A stretch of DNA of 45,044 nt from Lachnospiraceae bacterium UBA3633 (GTDB lineage: Bacteria > Bacillota > Clostridia > Lachnospirales > Lachnospiraceae): positions 1-45,044 of the forward strand of contig DFKY01000007.1 of the NCBI GenBank assembly GCA_002374095.1. The letters are read 5' to 3'. The translations under genes and the position numbers were made by a program. Below, one piece after another: positions 27,466 to 35,954 of the stretch. Position 1 is the stretch's first letter; every line of letters starts with the position of its first letter. Below the pieces are notes generated by a model that was not told where the DNA came from, did no database searches, and worked only from the letters and a program-made list of their open reading frames with translations.

Positions 27466-27505
27466 CTTATGCTATATTATTATACTACATTATATGGCAT
27501 AAGCT
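27466..27505. promoter_or_regulatory. 40-bp palindrome over the glycogen operon promoter region
   Basis: GCTTATGC (27466-27473) and GCATAAGC (27498-27505) are perfect inverted arms, with partial symmetry continuing inward. Two minus-strand TATAAT hexamers (27485-27480 and 27495-27490) lie between the arms; no good -35 is seen. The arrangement fits an operator around a regulated promoter; the regulator is unknown. Confidence 0.4.
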
Positions 27506-27525
27506 TTTTCTTAAATAAACTTACA

Positions 27526-27551
27526 AAAAAGAGAGGGACACGCCCTCTCTC
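27526..27551 (-). terminator. Terminator of the hydCBA operon
   Basis: Stem AGAGAGGG (27531-27538) with CCCTCTCT (27544-27551) and a 5-nt loop, followed on the minus strand by a T-run (A at 27526-27530). It lies just after the hydA stop. Confidence 0.85.
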
Positions 27552-27572
27552 TTATATCAATACTTTTTAGTA

Positions 27573-29426
27573 CTAAGTCCAGTTTCTCTTCACATATGAA
27601 GTATGTAATGCATGATGTGCTTTCTCTGAACCTGGTTTTCCAAAGTAATCTTTATAAAGTTTCTTGATGTCTGGATTATCATGTGATTTGCGAAGCTTCA
27701 TAGACTTGTCTTGGTTGTAAAGAACTGCTGCACGTTTTGCTCTATAGTCCATAGTATTTCTTATATGTCCTGAAACTTGTGGTTGTCCACCACCATTGAT
27801 ACATCCACCAGGACAACACATGATCTCTATAAAGTGATAGTCTGCTTTTCCTTCTCTTATAGCGTCAAGAAGTACACGAGCATTGGCTGTACCAGAAGCT
27901 ACCGCAACTTTTACTGTAAGTCCTTTCTTTACAGTATATGAGGCTTCCTTTATGCCTTTCATACCACGAACTTCTTTATAATCAAGTGACTTCATCTTCT
28001 TACCAGCTAAAATCTCTGCTGCTGTACGAAGAGCTGCTTCCATAACTCCACCAGATGTACCAAATATTACTGCTGCACCTGTATCTGTACCCATAGGGCT
28101 ATCAAACTCTTCTTCAGGAAGTGAATTCCAATCTATACCAAGTTTCTTAATCATACGAGCAAGCTCACGTGTTGTCATAGTATAATCAAGATCTGGTATG
28201 CCTTTTCCTGCTGCAGATTGATCATTTCTATGTATCTCAAATTTCTTTGCAGTACATGGCATAACTGATACAGATACTATCTTCTTTGGATCAATCTTTG
28301 CAACTTTTTCTGCATAATATGTCTTAAGTGTAGCACCAAACATCTGTTGAGGTGATTTACAAGTAGATAGATGTGGTAAAAGATCTGGATAATAGTTTTC
28401 TATAAACTTAATCCATCCTGGACTACATGATGTAATCATAGGAAGTACTGCCTTCTTAGATTTGATTCTCTCTATAAGTTCAGTTCCTTCTTCCATGATG
28501 GTAAGATCAGCTGCAAAGTCAGTATCAAATACTTTATCAAATCCAATACGACGAAGTGCTGCAACCATCTTTCCTTCACCATTAGTTCCGATAGGTGCGC
28601 CAAATTCCTCTGCAATAGTTGCACGAACTGCTGGAGCAGTCTGAACTACTACAAATTTCTCTGGATCACGAATTGCATCAAGTATCTTATCAGCATCAGT
28701 CTTTTCATATAAAGCACCAACAGGACATACATTGATACATTGACCACAATGTACACATGATGTATCACCAAGCGGTACATCAAAGTGACTGCCTACTATA
28801 GTCTTAAATCCACGATTGTTAGTTCCGATAACTCCTACTGATTGGAACTTTGTACATGCTGCTATACATCTACGGCAAAGTACACACTTTGAGTTATCTC
28901 TTATAAGATGAGCTGAAGAATCATCAATCTTTGACTCTGTCTTTGCTCCTTGATACTTTGTATCATCTACGCCATTGGCACGAGCAAGTGCAAGGAGTTC
29001 ACAATTTCCTGATCTTACACATGACAAACAATCCATTCTATGATTAGAAAGGATAAGCTCTATAGTCTTCTTTCTTGATTCTACTACTCTTTTACTATTT
29101 GTAAATATCTCTATACCTTCATTTATAGGATATACGCAAGCAGCTACAAGTGATCTTGCATTTTTAACTTCTACCATACAGACACGGCAAGCTGCTATCT
29201 CATTTAGATCCTTTAGATAACAAAGTGTAGGTATCTCAATTCCTGCGACACGACATGCTTCAAGGATAGTTGAGCCAGCTGGAGCTTTATAATCTACACC
29301 ATTTATCTTGATGTTTAAAAGTTTATTTGAAGTTTTTGACTTTGTAGCTACTTTCTTTGATGCAGTCTTTTTTGCAGTTTCTTTTTTAGCTACTGACTTC
29401 TTTACTGTTTTCTTCATCTCCTTCAC
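27573..29426 (-). CDS. hydA: [FeFe] hydrogenase catalytic subunit HydA (bifurcating, NADH/ferredoxin-linked)
   Basis: Contains an N-terminal NuoG-like [2Fe-2S] domain (CYLKDLNEIAACRVCMVEV...AACVYPI), a Cys/His cluster segment (HRMDCLSCVRSGNC) and two [4Fe-4S] sets (CVLCRRCIAAC, CVHCGQCINVCPVG). The H-cluster domain has all three signatures: TSCSPGW, MPCTAKKFE and EIMCCPGGCINGGGQP. With HydB and HydC it forms the trimeric cytosolic hydrogenase coupling NADH and ferredoxin to H2. Residues 1-35 form a Lys/Ala/Thr/Ser-rich tail (KKTVKKSVAKKETAKKTASK) not usual for the family. The start is GTG 29426 (AGGA 7 nt upstream) or ATG 29417. It begins 4 nt after the hydB stop and is followed by a terminator. 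Confidence 0.96.
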   Translation of the reverse strand: MKEMKKTVKKSVAKKETAKKTASKKVATKSKTSNKLLNIKINGVDYKAPAGSTILEACRVAGIEIPTLCYLKDLNEIAACRVCMVEVKNARSLVAACVYPINEGIEIFTNSKRVVESRKKTIELILSNHRMDCLSCVRSGNCELLALARANGVDDTKYQGAKTESKIDDSSAHLIRDNSKCVLCRRCIAACTKFQSVGVIGTNNRGFKTIVGSHFDVPLGDTSCVHCGQCINVCPVGALYEKTDADKILDAIRDPEKFVVVQTAPAVRATIAEEFGAPIGTNGEGKMVAALRRIGFDKVFDTDFAADLTIMEEGTELIERIKSKKAVLPMITSCSPGWIKFIENYYPDLLPHLSTCKSPQQMFGATLKTYYAEKVAKIDPKKIVSVSVMPCTAKKFEIHRNDQSAAGKGIPDLDYTMTTRELARMIKKLGIDWNSLPEEEFDSPMGTDTGAAVIFGTSGGVMEAALRTAAEILAGKKMKSLDYKEVRGMKGIKEASYTVKKGLTVKVAVASGTANARVLLDAIREGKADYHFIEIMCCPGGCINGGGQPQVSGHIRNTMDYRAKRAAVLYNQDKSMKLRKSHDNPDIKKLYKDYFGKPGSEKAHHALHTSYVKRNWT

Positions 29427-29430
29427 CCCC

Positions 29431-31311
29431 TTATCCTTTACTTATAGCGCCAAACTTACAATTAGTGAAGCAAGTTCCGCACTTGATACATTTGCTTTGA
29501 TCTATAACATGTGGCTCTTTAAGAGCGCCAGATATACAATTTACAGGACAATTTCTTGCGCAAAGTGTACATCCTTTACACTTATTTGGATCTATCTTGT
29601 ACTGAAGAAGTTTCTTACATACTCCAGCTATACACTTCTTATCTCTTATATGCTCTTCATACTCTTTTCTGAAGTTTTTCATAGTAGAAAGGATTGGGTT
29701 CGGAGCTGTCTGTCCAAGTCCACAAAGTGCATTGTCTTTTATATAAGCTGCAAGCTCTTCAAGCTCTACGAGATCTTTTTCTTCACCTTTTCCTTCTGTG
29801 ATACGTTCAAGTGTCTCAAGCATTCTCTTTGTACCGATACGGCATGGTGTACATTTACCACAAGATTCTTCAGCAATAAATGTCATATAGAATTTTGCTA
29901 TATCAACCATACAATCAGTCTCATCCATAACTATAAGACCACCTGATCCCATCATAGATCCGATCTTCAAAAGGTTATCATAGTCTATCTTTACATCAAG
30001 ATTTTCAGCTGAGATACATCCACCTGATGGTCCACCTGTCTGTGCTGCTTTAAACTTCTTTCCGCCAGGTATTCCACCACCGATATCTTCTATAATTTCG
30101 CGAAGAGTGATACCCATAGGAACTTCAACAAGTCCTACGTTATTAACCTTACCGCCAAGTGCGAAAACCTTAGTTCCTGGTGATGTAGGAGTACCCATAG
30201 ATCTAAACCATTTAGATCCCTTCATTATAATCTTAGGGATATTGGCATATGTCTCAACGTTATTGAGTACTGTTGGCTTTTCAAAAAGTCCTTTGACTGC
30301 TGGGAATGGTGGACGAGCATGTGGCTCTCCTCTTTTTCCTTCTATTGATGCCATAAGCGCTGTCTCTTCACCGCAGACAAATGCACCTGCTCCAAGACGA
30401 AGTTCTATGTCAAAGTCAAAGCCTGTACCAAATATGTTTTTGCCAAGAAGACCATATTCTCTTGCCTGTGCTATAGCAATATTAAGTCTATCAACTGCTA
30501 TAGGATACTCAGCTCTTACATAGATGAAACCTTTAGTTGCATCTATAGAATATCCAGCAATTGCCATTGCTTCTATGATACAGTGTGGATCTCCTTCAAG
30601 AATTGATCTATCCATGAATGCACCTGGATCACCTTCGTCTGCATTACATGCTACATACTTTTGATCAGCTTTATTTGGTCTTGCAAGTGCCCATTTCTTT
30701 CCTGTAGGGAATCCTGCTCCACCTCTTCCACGAAGTCCTGAATCAAGAACTTCTTGTATAACAGAATCTGGATTCATTTCTGTAAGCACTTTGTAAAGTG
30801 CTTCATATCCACCAGTACCTATATACTCATCAATTTTCTCTGGATCGATAAGTCCACAATTTTGAAGAGCAATTCTTTTTTGTTTCTTAAAGAATTTTGT
30901 ATCTTCAACTGAAGTAAACTTATCACCCTTTATAGTCTCTTTGTATACAAGATCTTTAACTGGCTTTCCATCAATTATATGCTCATCAACTATTCTTTCT
31001 ACATCAGCTGGTGTAACACCTGTATAGAATATACCCTCTGGGAATACTTGAAGTATTGGTCCAAGAGCACAAAGTCCATGGCATCCTGTAGTAACTATAG
31101 AAACTTTATCAAGAGCATTTTTCTTTTTAAGTATTTTTACAAATTCATCTCTTATTACAAGAGATTTTGATGATTGACAACCTGTTCCTGCGCAAAGTGA
31201 GATGATTCTCTTTCCATCTTTACATGGATGAGCATTTTCATGAAGTCTCTCTGCTATGATAGGAGCAAATTGTTCTTTGATTTCATTTAATTTCTTAATT
31301 GTCATCGTCAT
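29431..31311 (-). CDS. hydB: HydB, NuoF-like subunit of the bifurcating hydrogenase
   Basis: A 626-residue flavin/iron-sulfur subunit. The N-terminal thioredoxin-like [2Fe-2S] domain has CAGTGCQSS...CHGLCALGP (about 41-85). The NuoF core has the NADH/FMN motifs GRGGAGFPTGKKW and ADEGDPGAFMDR and the [4Fe-4S] motif SCGKCTPCRIGT. A C-terminal 2x[4Fe-4S] ferredoxin domain (CKGCTLCARNCP, CIKCGTCFTNC) completes the HydB architecture. It oxidises or reduces NAD(P)(H) and passes electrons within the HydABC complex. AGGAGG precedes the ATG at 31311. It lies 12 nt after hydC. Confidence 0.96.
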   Translation of the reverse strand: MTMTIKKLNEIKEQFAPIIAERLHENAHPCKDGKRIISLCAGTGCQSSKSLVIRDEFVKILKKKNALDKVSIVTTGCHGLCALGPILQVFPEGIFYTGVTPADVERIVDEHIIDGKPVKDLVYKETIKGDKFTSVEDTKFFKKQKRIALQNCGLIDPEKIDEYIGTGGYEALYKVLTEMNPDSVIQEVLDSGLRGRGGAGFPTGKKWALARPNKADQKYVACNADEGDPGAFMDRSILEGDPHCIIEAMAIAGYSIDATKGFIYVRAEYPIAVDRLNIAIAQAREYGLLGKNIFGTGFDFDIELRLGAGAFVCGEETALMASIEGKRGEPHARPPFPAVKGLFEKPTVLNNVETYANIPKIIMKGSKWFRSMGTPTSPGTKVFALGGKVNNVGLVEVPMGITLREIIEDIGGGIPGGKKFKAAQTGGPSGGCISAENLDVKIDYDNLLKIGSMMGSGGLIVMDETDCMVDIAKFYMTFIAEESCGKCTPCRIGTKRMLETLERITEGKGEEKDLVELEELAAYIKDNALCGLGQTAPNPILSTMKNFRKEYEEHIRDKKCIAGVCKKLLQYKIDPNKCKGCTLCARNCPVNCISGALKEPHVIDQSKCIKCGTCFTNCKFGAISKG

Positions 31312-31323
31312 AATAATTTCCTC

Positions 31324-31812
31324 CTATTTGAATTGTGATAAAATTTGTGGCACCTTATCTGGTGTAAGCTTTCCAAAAACTTCATCATTTACTTTCATAA
31401 CTGGGGCAAGACCACAAGCACCTAAGCATCTACAAGAGTCAAGTGAAAACTTTCTGTCTGCTGTACACTCCCCACTTTGAATTTTTAAGTTTTGCTCAAG
31501 TGCATCAAGTACCTTCTGTGATCCTTTTACATAGCATGCAGTACCAAGACATACTGAGATATGATATTTACCTCTTGGTACTAAGTTGAACTGTGCATAA
31601 AAAGTTGCTACTTCGTAAACTTTTTCCATAGGAATATTGAGCCCTTTGGAAATCATTTCTTGCACTTCTACTGGAAGATAACCATAGATTTTCTGAGCTT
31701 CTTGCATAATCATTATAAGTGGGCCTGGATCATTTTTATGTGCACTTATAAAACTCTTAAGCTCTTTCTCTTGCTCTTTTGTGCCAGTAAAAGCTATAGC
31801 TGACTTACTCAT
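31324..31812 (-). CDS. hydC: HydC, NuoE-like [2Fe-2S] subunit
   Basis: A 162-residue NuoE-family protein with a thioredoxin-like fold and the four Cys ligands seen in CLGTACYVKG and DSCRCLGACGLAPV. It is the small electron-transfer subunit of HydABC. First gene of the operon; GGAGGG lies upstream of the ATG at 31812. Confidence 0.95.
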   Translation of the reverse strand: MSKSAIAFTGTKEQEKELKSFISAHKNDPGPLIMIMQEAQKIYGYLPVEVQEMISKGLNIPMEKVYEVATFYAQFNLVPRGKYHISVCLGTACYVKGSQKVLDALEQNLKIQSGECTADRKFSLDSCRCLGACGLAPVMKVNDEVFGKLTPDKVPQILSQFK

Positions 31813-32222
31813 AGAAAACTTCCCTCCTTAATATTGTTCGCTTTTAATTTTATATATTTTTATGATATGCTCTTGCTTGAGATATCATTAAAGATAAAAT
31901 AAAAATAACTAAGTTTAAAAACTTAGTCATCACAAAAAAATCATCTTATCAATATACATTCTGAACAAATAACAACATTACCAATAGTTTGGAACATTGA
32001 ATCCCCCAAAACACTTTTTAAAATATTGAATATATTTTATCAAAAATTTTCAAAAATATCTATACTTATAATCGGTAATAATATTATTTATAAATAATTT
32101 AATATTTTTTTTATTGATTATTTTAAAGTCCCATGATATCCTTTATTTAACGGACACAACTATTATATTTAATTTTTATATAAAACTCACCATTACAAAA
32201 TTACTAAAATAGGAGAAATTTT
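31813..32222. other. 410-nt divergent intergenic region between hydC and the VanX-like gene
   Basis: Very AT-rich, no gene recognised. An AT hairpin (ACTAAGTTT 31908-31916 with AAACTTAGT 31919-31927) lies in the hydC leader side, followed on the minus strand by a T-rich stretch; it may be an attenuator or a weak terminator. A weak plus-strand promoter candidate (TTGATT 32114-32119, 17 nt, TATCCT 32137-32142) could serve the VanX-like gene. I could not find a convincing hydC promoter. Confidence 0.4.
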
Positions 32223-32939
32223 ATGAAAAAAACTATTTCTATAGTATTTACAGCTGCGATTTTATTTACATTTATAATGTGTAACTCAGCAATCTCTAAA
32301 AATTCAAATGATTCTTCTGATTTTGTAAACCTAAGTCAAGTAGTGCCTGATGCCATACTTGAGATAAGATATTATAGTACATACAATTTTGTCGGAAATA
32401 GAATTGATGGCTACGAAGAGCCTCTTGCTTTTCTCACAAAAGAAGCTGCTAACGCACTCAAAAAAGTAAGTGATAAACTTATTAAAAAAGGTTATAGGCT
32501 TAAAATATATGATGCCTATCGTCCGCAGAAAGCGGTAAACCACTTTGTAAGATGGTCAAAAGATGCAAATGACACCAAGATGAAAAAATATTTTTACCCT
32601 GAACTTGATAAAAATGTACTTTTCCCAAAAGGCTATATAATGGGAAAATCTGGTCATAGCCGTGGTAGCACAGTTGATCTGACACTTTTTGATATGAATC
32701 TTGAGAAAGAAGTTGACATGGGAGGAACTTTTGATTACTTCGGTGAATTAAGCCATCCAGATTACAAAAATATTACCAAAGAGCAATATAACAATCGCAT
32801 GATACTAAGAGAAGCTATGATAGATGGTGGTTTTAAGCCACTCGCTGAAGAATGGTGGCATTTCACTTTAGAAAATGAACCATTCCCTGATACTTATTTT
32901 ACTTTTCCTATAAATAGCTCATCACTAAATAGCAAATGA
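32223..32939 (+). CDS. VanX-like D-alanyl-D-alanine dipeptidase (M15D), exported
   Basis: A 238-residue M15D peptidase. Family motifs: GNRIDGY near residue 58, YDAYRP with Arg100, zinc ligands His145 and Asp152 in SGHSRGSTVDLTL, catalytic Glu210 and zinc ligand His213 in EEWWHF. The H-7-D and E-3-H spacings match VanX. The N-terminus (MKKTISIVFTAAILFTFIMC) is a signal peptide, possibly a weak lipobox at Cys20, so it probably acts outside the membrane on peptidoglycan-derived dipeptides. No vanH/vanA or vanRS partners are nearby, so vancomycin resistance should not be assumed. TAGGAG precedes the ATG; single gene. Confidence 0.88.
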   Translation: MKKTISIVFTAAILFTFIMCNSAISKNSNDSSDFVNLSQVVPDAILEIRYYSTYNFVGNRIDGYEEPLAFLTKEAANALKKVSDKLIKKGYRLKIYDAYRPQKAVNHFVRWSKDANDTKMKKYFYPELDKNVLFPKGYIMGKSGHSRGSTVDLTLFDMNLEKEVDMGGTFDYFGELSHPDYKNITKEQYNNRMILREAMIDGGFKPLAEEWWHFTLENEPFPDTYFTFPINSSSLNSK

Positions 32940-32994
32940 CTTTATTGTGTGCCTTTAGATGTTAATGCAATTTAAATAAAAAAAGTTTACTGCT

Positions 32995-33825
32995 TTAATC
33001 TAAAGACACCCACATAGCAGGGCGCACGCCACAAAATTCATTATGGTTTACATCAAAATTTATATCGCCATAATAATTAACGATTTTTGTTGTTCCAAAT
33101 TCAATCCCATACTCCTTCTTATTAATATCCTCATCTCTTAGCCAGTATTCATATGTATCATTTTCTGGTATATACTTATTCTTATCATAACTCATGGCTA
33201 TCTTGTTTCTTTTTGTCGCACCATTAAAATATATATGAGAATCTCCTATATTTCTATCACGCTCATAATACCCACCATTGTCAAAATATTTTTTGTATTC
33301 TTCTTCACTTAAACAAAATATTTTATCAATAGTTTTTGTATCTCCAAGAGTTGTATCTAAAATATTACTTATTTCATCATTATCAAAAGAGCTTTTTATA
33401 AATTCTTTATTTAACCATTGCCTTAATGAACATGTTTCCCAAGTTATGTTTTTGTAATTATCTTTTACATTATTATCTATTTCATCAAGTTTTTTTATAT
33501 CTACAAAATCAAATGCTTTACAATCAATTACATATTTTGTCATTAATAAAACCTTTTCTTTTTCTTTCGCTAAAATTATCCATTCAATAGGTTCCTTAAA
33601 TATACCAATCAAACCTGACTTTTGTTCTCCAAATAATACAGTGTCGTATTTTTCAAATATTTTAGAAGTATAACTATCCCCCATAGCACTATAATCACTA
33701 TCCAATATTATTCTTTTATTAACAATTTGTTCAGAAATAGGTATATTCTTTTTTTGAATTGAAAAGCTAATTGTAATGCACGCTAAAACAACAAAAACAT
33801 ATAATAATATTTTAGCTTTATTCAT
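32995..33825 (-). CDS. DUF6273-type exported protein
   Basis: A 276-residue protein with an N-terminal membrane/signal segment (ILLYVFVVLACITISFSI). It has the DUF6273 pattern: FGEQK...EPIEWIILAKE, LLMTKYVIDCKAF, TWETCSLRQWLN, FCLSEEEYKKYF, YEYWLRDE and CGVRPAMWV near the end. The fold is common in Lachnospiraceae surface proteins; function unknown. GGAG lies upstream of the ATG. Convergent with the VanX-like gene; single gene. Confidence 0.75.
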   Translation of the reverse strand: MNKAKILLYVFVVLACITISFSIQKKNIPISEQIVNKRIILDSDYSAMGDSYTSKIFEKYDTVLFGEQKSGLIGIFKEPIEWIILAKEKEKVLLMTKYVIDCKAFDFVDIKKLDEIDNNVKDNYKNITWETCSLRQWLNKEFIKSSFDNDEISNILDTTLGDTKTIDKIFCLSEEEYKKYFDNGGYYERDRNIGDSHIYFNGATKRNKIAMSYDKNKYIPENDTYEYWLRDEDINKKEYGIEFGTTKIVNYYGDINFDVNHNEFCGVRPAMWVSLD

Positions 33826-33844
33826 TGTTGACTCCTATTATTCA

Positions 33845-33934
33845 TAATGTTTCATCTAATATTTGTTTTTTATTTACGATATAGCGATTAAATAAACTAA
33901 CAGCATCTAAATCAACAGCATAGTCTGACAATAG
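33845..33934 (-). pseudogene. Coding-like fragment in frame after the RelB-like stop
   Basis: The 30 sense codons after the TAA of the RelB-like gene stay open in the same frame (LLSDYAVDLDAVSLFNRYIV...) and end at TGA. Composition looks protein-like, but there is no start codon with a ribosome site. It may be a degraded toxin or other gene remnant, or an old longer C-terminus. Speculative. Confidence 0.25.
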
Positions 33935-34198
33935 TTACATTCTTTCATATTCTTCTAATATTCCTCTTTCAAATGCACCATCTTCTTCTATCCATTTTGA
34001 TTTATCTGCATATTTAGACAACATTCCTCCTGCAAGCACTGGTTTTTTTGATACAACAAAAGGCATCCTTTGTTCAACCAAACTTTGTCTAGCAAATAAT
34101 CTAACAGCTGATGCAAATGTTATCCCCATGTCCCTATACAATTTTTCAACTTTTTCTTTAATGTTTTTATCCATTCTTACTTGCAATACTGTTTCCAT
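33935..34198 (-). CDS. RelB/DinJ-family antitoxin, apparently orphan
   Basis: An 87-residue protein with the RelB/DinJ ribbon-helix-helix N-terminus (VLQVRMDKNIKEKVEKLYRDMGITFASAVRLFARQ). Family members bind their own operator and neutralise a YafQ/RelE mRNA interferase encoded just downstream. Here no toxin follows: the next 109 nt hold only a short coding-like remnant before the DUF6273 gene. A strong ribosome site (GAGGTGAT) and a promoter are present, so it is probably expressed. Confidence 0.85.
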   Translation of the reverse strand: METVLQVRMDKNIKEKVEKLYRDMGITFASAVRLFARQSLVEQRMPFVVSKKPVLAGGMLSKYADKSKWIEEDGAFERGILEEYERM

Positions 34199-34232
34199 AT
34201 ATCACCTCATACAAATGTATTACTTATGTATT

Positions 34233-34261
34233 ATTCTACACTATTTGTATATCCAAGTCAA
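34233..34261 (-). promoter_or_regulatory. Promoter of the relB-like gene
   Basis: Minus-strand TTGACT (34261-34256), 17-nt spacer, TAGAAT (34238-34233). Two direct AATACAT words lie between it and the ribosome site, a possible autoregulatory operator. Confidence 0.55.
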
Positions 34262-34278
34262 TAATATTACAATTTAAC

Positions 34279-34304
34279 AAAAAAGTTCCCTGAAACCGGG
34301 AACC
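34279..34304 (-). terminator. Terminator of the aminotransferase gene
   Basis: Stem GTTCCC (34285-34290) with GGGAAC (34298-34303) and a 7-nt loop, followed on the minus strand by a T-run (A at 34279-34284). Confidence 0.8.
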
Positions 34305-34359
34305 TTTGGTATGAACCATTTATTTAAATCGTTTCTTTTCTATTCTGAAATGAATTTTT

Positions 34360-35649
34360 TTAACTAGCAAGTAGTTTTTCTATAGTAGAAAGCTTTGCAC
34401 ACACTGTAAAGACTTTTAGAGCCTCTTCAAGGTCTTCTATCTTTGGATAAGTTGGCGCTATACGGATATTTGAATCTTTTGGATCTTTGTGATAAGGAAA
34501 ACTTGACCCTGCATCAGTTAGTTTAACTCCCAAGTCACTACATCTTTTTACTATATCTTTAGCTGTGCCTTCCAGACCATAAAAAGATATAAAATAGCCT
34601 CCTCTTGGTTTTGTCCAACTTATCGCATCTACATCTGAAAATTCTTTTTCAAAAGTATTAAGCACAAGTTCAAATTTTGGTCTTATAATACTTGCATGCT
34701 TTTTCATATGATCTTTTATGCCTTTTAAATCCTTAAAAAATACTACATGCCTAAGCTGATTGACCTTATCATATCCTATCGTTTGATATTTAAGATGCTT
34801 CATTATATCTTTTATATTATTATCTGATGCAGCAAGAACTGCAAGTCCTGAGCCAGGAAAACTAATCTTTGATGTAGAAGCAAATTTATATACTATGTCA
34901 GGATTACCAGCTCTCTCACATTCGCCAAGAATTTCTATAATGTGATCGTGCTTCTCCACTTCATCATAAAGATAATGAACTGTATATGCATTGTCCCAGA
35001 AAATTCTAAAGTCAGATGCTTTCGGTTTTAGTCTTGCAAATCTTTTTATCGTGTCATCACTATATACATAACCATCTGGATTTGAATACTTTGGTACACA
35101 CCAGATGCCTTTTATCTTTTCATCTTCTGACACAAGTTTTTCTATCATATCCATATCAGGACCAGTTTCTGACATTGGCACATTTATCATCTCTATGCCA
35201 AATTCTTCACATATCGCAAAATGTCTATCATAGCCTGGTACAGGACATAAAAATTTAATTTTATCTTGATCCTTCCAAGGTTTCTCTCCCATAACTCCAA
35301 AGACAAAGCACTGCATAATTATAGTGTACATGACATTCAAAGACGAATTGCCATAAATAATTATATTCTTCACATCATTTTCCATGAAAGTAGCAAGAAG
35401 TTCTCTCGCTTCCTTTATACCTGTGAGTCCACCATAGTTTCTGCAATCCATCCCATCTTCACATACAAGACTCGATTTATCATCAAGTACAGACAAAAGT
35501 CCCATAGAAAGATCAAGTTGTTCTTTGCAAGGCTTACCCCTACTCATATCAAGGTTTAAGTTCATAGCTTTAAACTCTTCACATTTCTTTTGTAACTCGT
35601 CTCTTGCAGCTTTCAATTCTTCTTTTGTCATCTCACTATATTTTTTCAT
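34360..35649 (-). CDS. Aspartate-type aminotransferase (fold type I, MocR-aminotransferase-like)
   Basis: A PLP-dependent class I aminotransferase of 429 residues. It has MSRGKPCKEQLDLS near the N-terminus, YGGLTGI, IYGNSSLN, the NPDGYVYSDD segment, FWDNAYTVHYL and the PLP-lysine region FASTSKISFPGSGLAVLAAS, with KPRGGYFISF later. This fits the bacterial subgroup annotated as aspartate aminotransferase (PF12897). The frame is open further upstream to 35730, but AGGAG stands just before ATG 35649, inside a clear promoter-leader arrangement, so the shorter start is chosen. Single gene with its own promoter and terminator. Substrate specificity is inferred. Confidence 0.88.
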   Translation of the reverse strand: MKKYSEMTKEELKAARDELQKKCEEFKAMNLNLDMSRGKPCKEQLDLSMGLLSVLDDKSSLVCEDGMDCRNYGGLTGIKEARELLATFMENDVKNIIIYGNSSLNVMYTIIMQCFVFGVMGEKPWKDQDKIKFLCPVPGYDRHFAICEEFGIEMINVPMSETGPDMDMIEKLVSEDEKIKGIWCVPKYSNPDGYVYSDDTIKRFARLKPKASDFRIFWDNAYTVHYLYDEVEKHDHIIEILGECERAGNPDIVYKFASTSKISFPGSGLAVLAASDNNIKDIMKHLKYQTIGYDKVNQLRHVVFFKDLKGIKDHMKKHASIIRPKFELVLNTFEKEFSDVDAISWTKPRGGYFISFYGLEGTAKDIVKRCSDLGVKLTDAGSSFPYHKDPKDSNIRIAPTYPKIEDLEEALKVFTVCAKLSTIEKLLAS

Positions 35650-35676
35650 ATTTGCACTCCTTTTTTTGCTTTTAGT

Positions 35677-35705
35677 ATTATAGCACAAACTATAAAATTT
35701 TGTAA
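35677..35705 (-). promoter_or_regulatory. Promoter of the aminotransferase gene
   Basis: Minus-strand TTACAA (35705-35700), 17-nt spacer, TATAAT (35682-35677) with an extended -10 TGC directly before it. It gives a leader of about 20 nt and supports the ATG at 35649. Confidence 0.7.
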
Positions 35706-35737
35706 AAAAAAACGGGTTTTTACAACCCATTTTTTTT
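35704..35737. terminator. Terminator of the ubiquitin-like operon
   Basis: A GGGTT/AACCC stem (35714-35718 with 35724-35728) is flanked by an A-run and a T-run, so it could work in both directions. It lies directly after the last ORF of the operon (stop at 35740). Confidence 0.7.
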
Positions 35738-35739
35738 CT

Positions 35740-35889
35740 CTATCGTATAATAAGATCCAATAAACTTTGTTTATGAAAATATATAAAAACTTGTATTCCT
35801 ATTGCTATCAAAATTGACAAAACTAATGCTATTACTAACTTTTTATTTAATGATAGTGAATTGAATTTTTGCTTTACTGAAACTAACAT
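35740..35889 (-). CDS. Small single-pass membrane protein (49 aa), last gene of the Ubl operon
   Basis: The ORF starts at ATG 35889 with GGAG and AAGG words 8-16 nt upstream and ends with TAG at 35740. The product begins MLVSVKQKFNSLSLNKK, has a hydrophobic helix LVIALVLSILIAIGIQVFIYF (about residues 18-38) and a short tail ending LDLIIR: a basic N-terminus, one TM helix, no known domain. It follows the zinc-ribbon/cell-wall-repeat gene by 65 nt and sits just before the terminator, so it belongs to the same transcript. Function unknown; a small accessory subunit of the membrane complex is a guess. Confidence 0.6.
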   Translation of the reverse strand: MLVSVKQKFNSLSLNKKLVIALVLSILIAIGIQVFIYFHKQSLLDLIIR

Positions 35890-35954
35890 ATTTTATCCTT
35901 CTCCTTTAACTATCTTATTATTTGTCGCATTCTTGTTATCATGCTTTTTCTTTA

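Noticed and set aside
32223..32939. VanX-like gene as a vancomycin resistance determinant
   Set aside because: It is exported and has no vanH, ligase or vanRS neighbours; such dipeptidases are common in peptidoglycan turnover.
35530..35550. CTTACCCCTACT in the aminotransferase gene as an element copy
   Set aside because: It encodes the conserved SRGKP motif of the enzyme, so the match is a coincidence of required residues.
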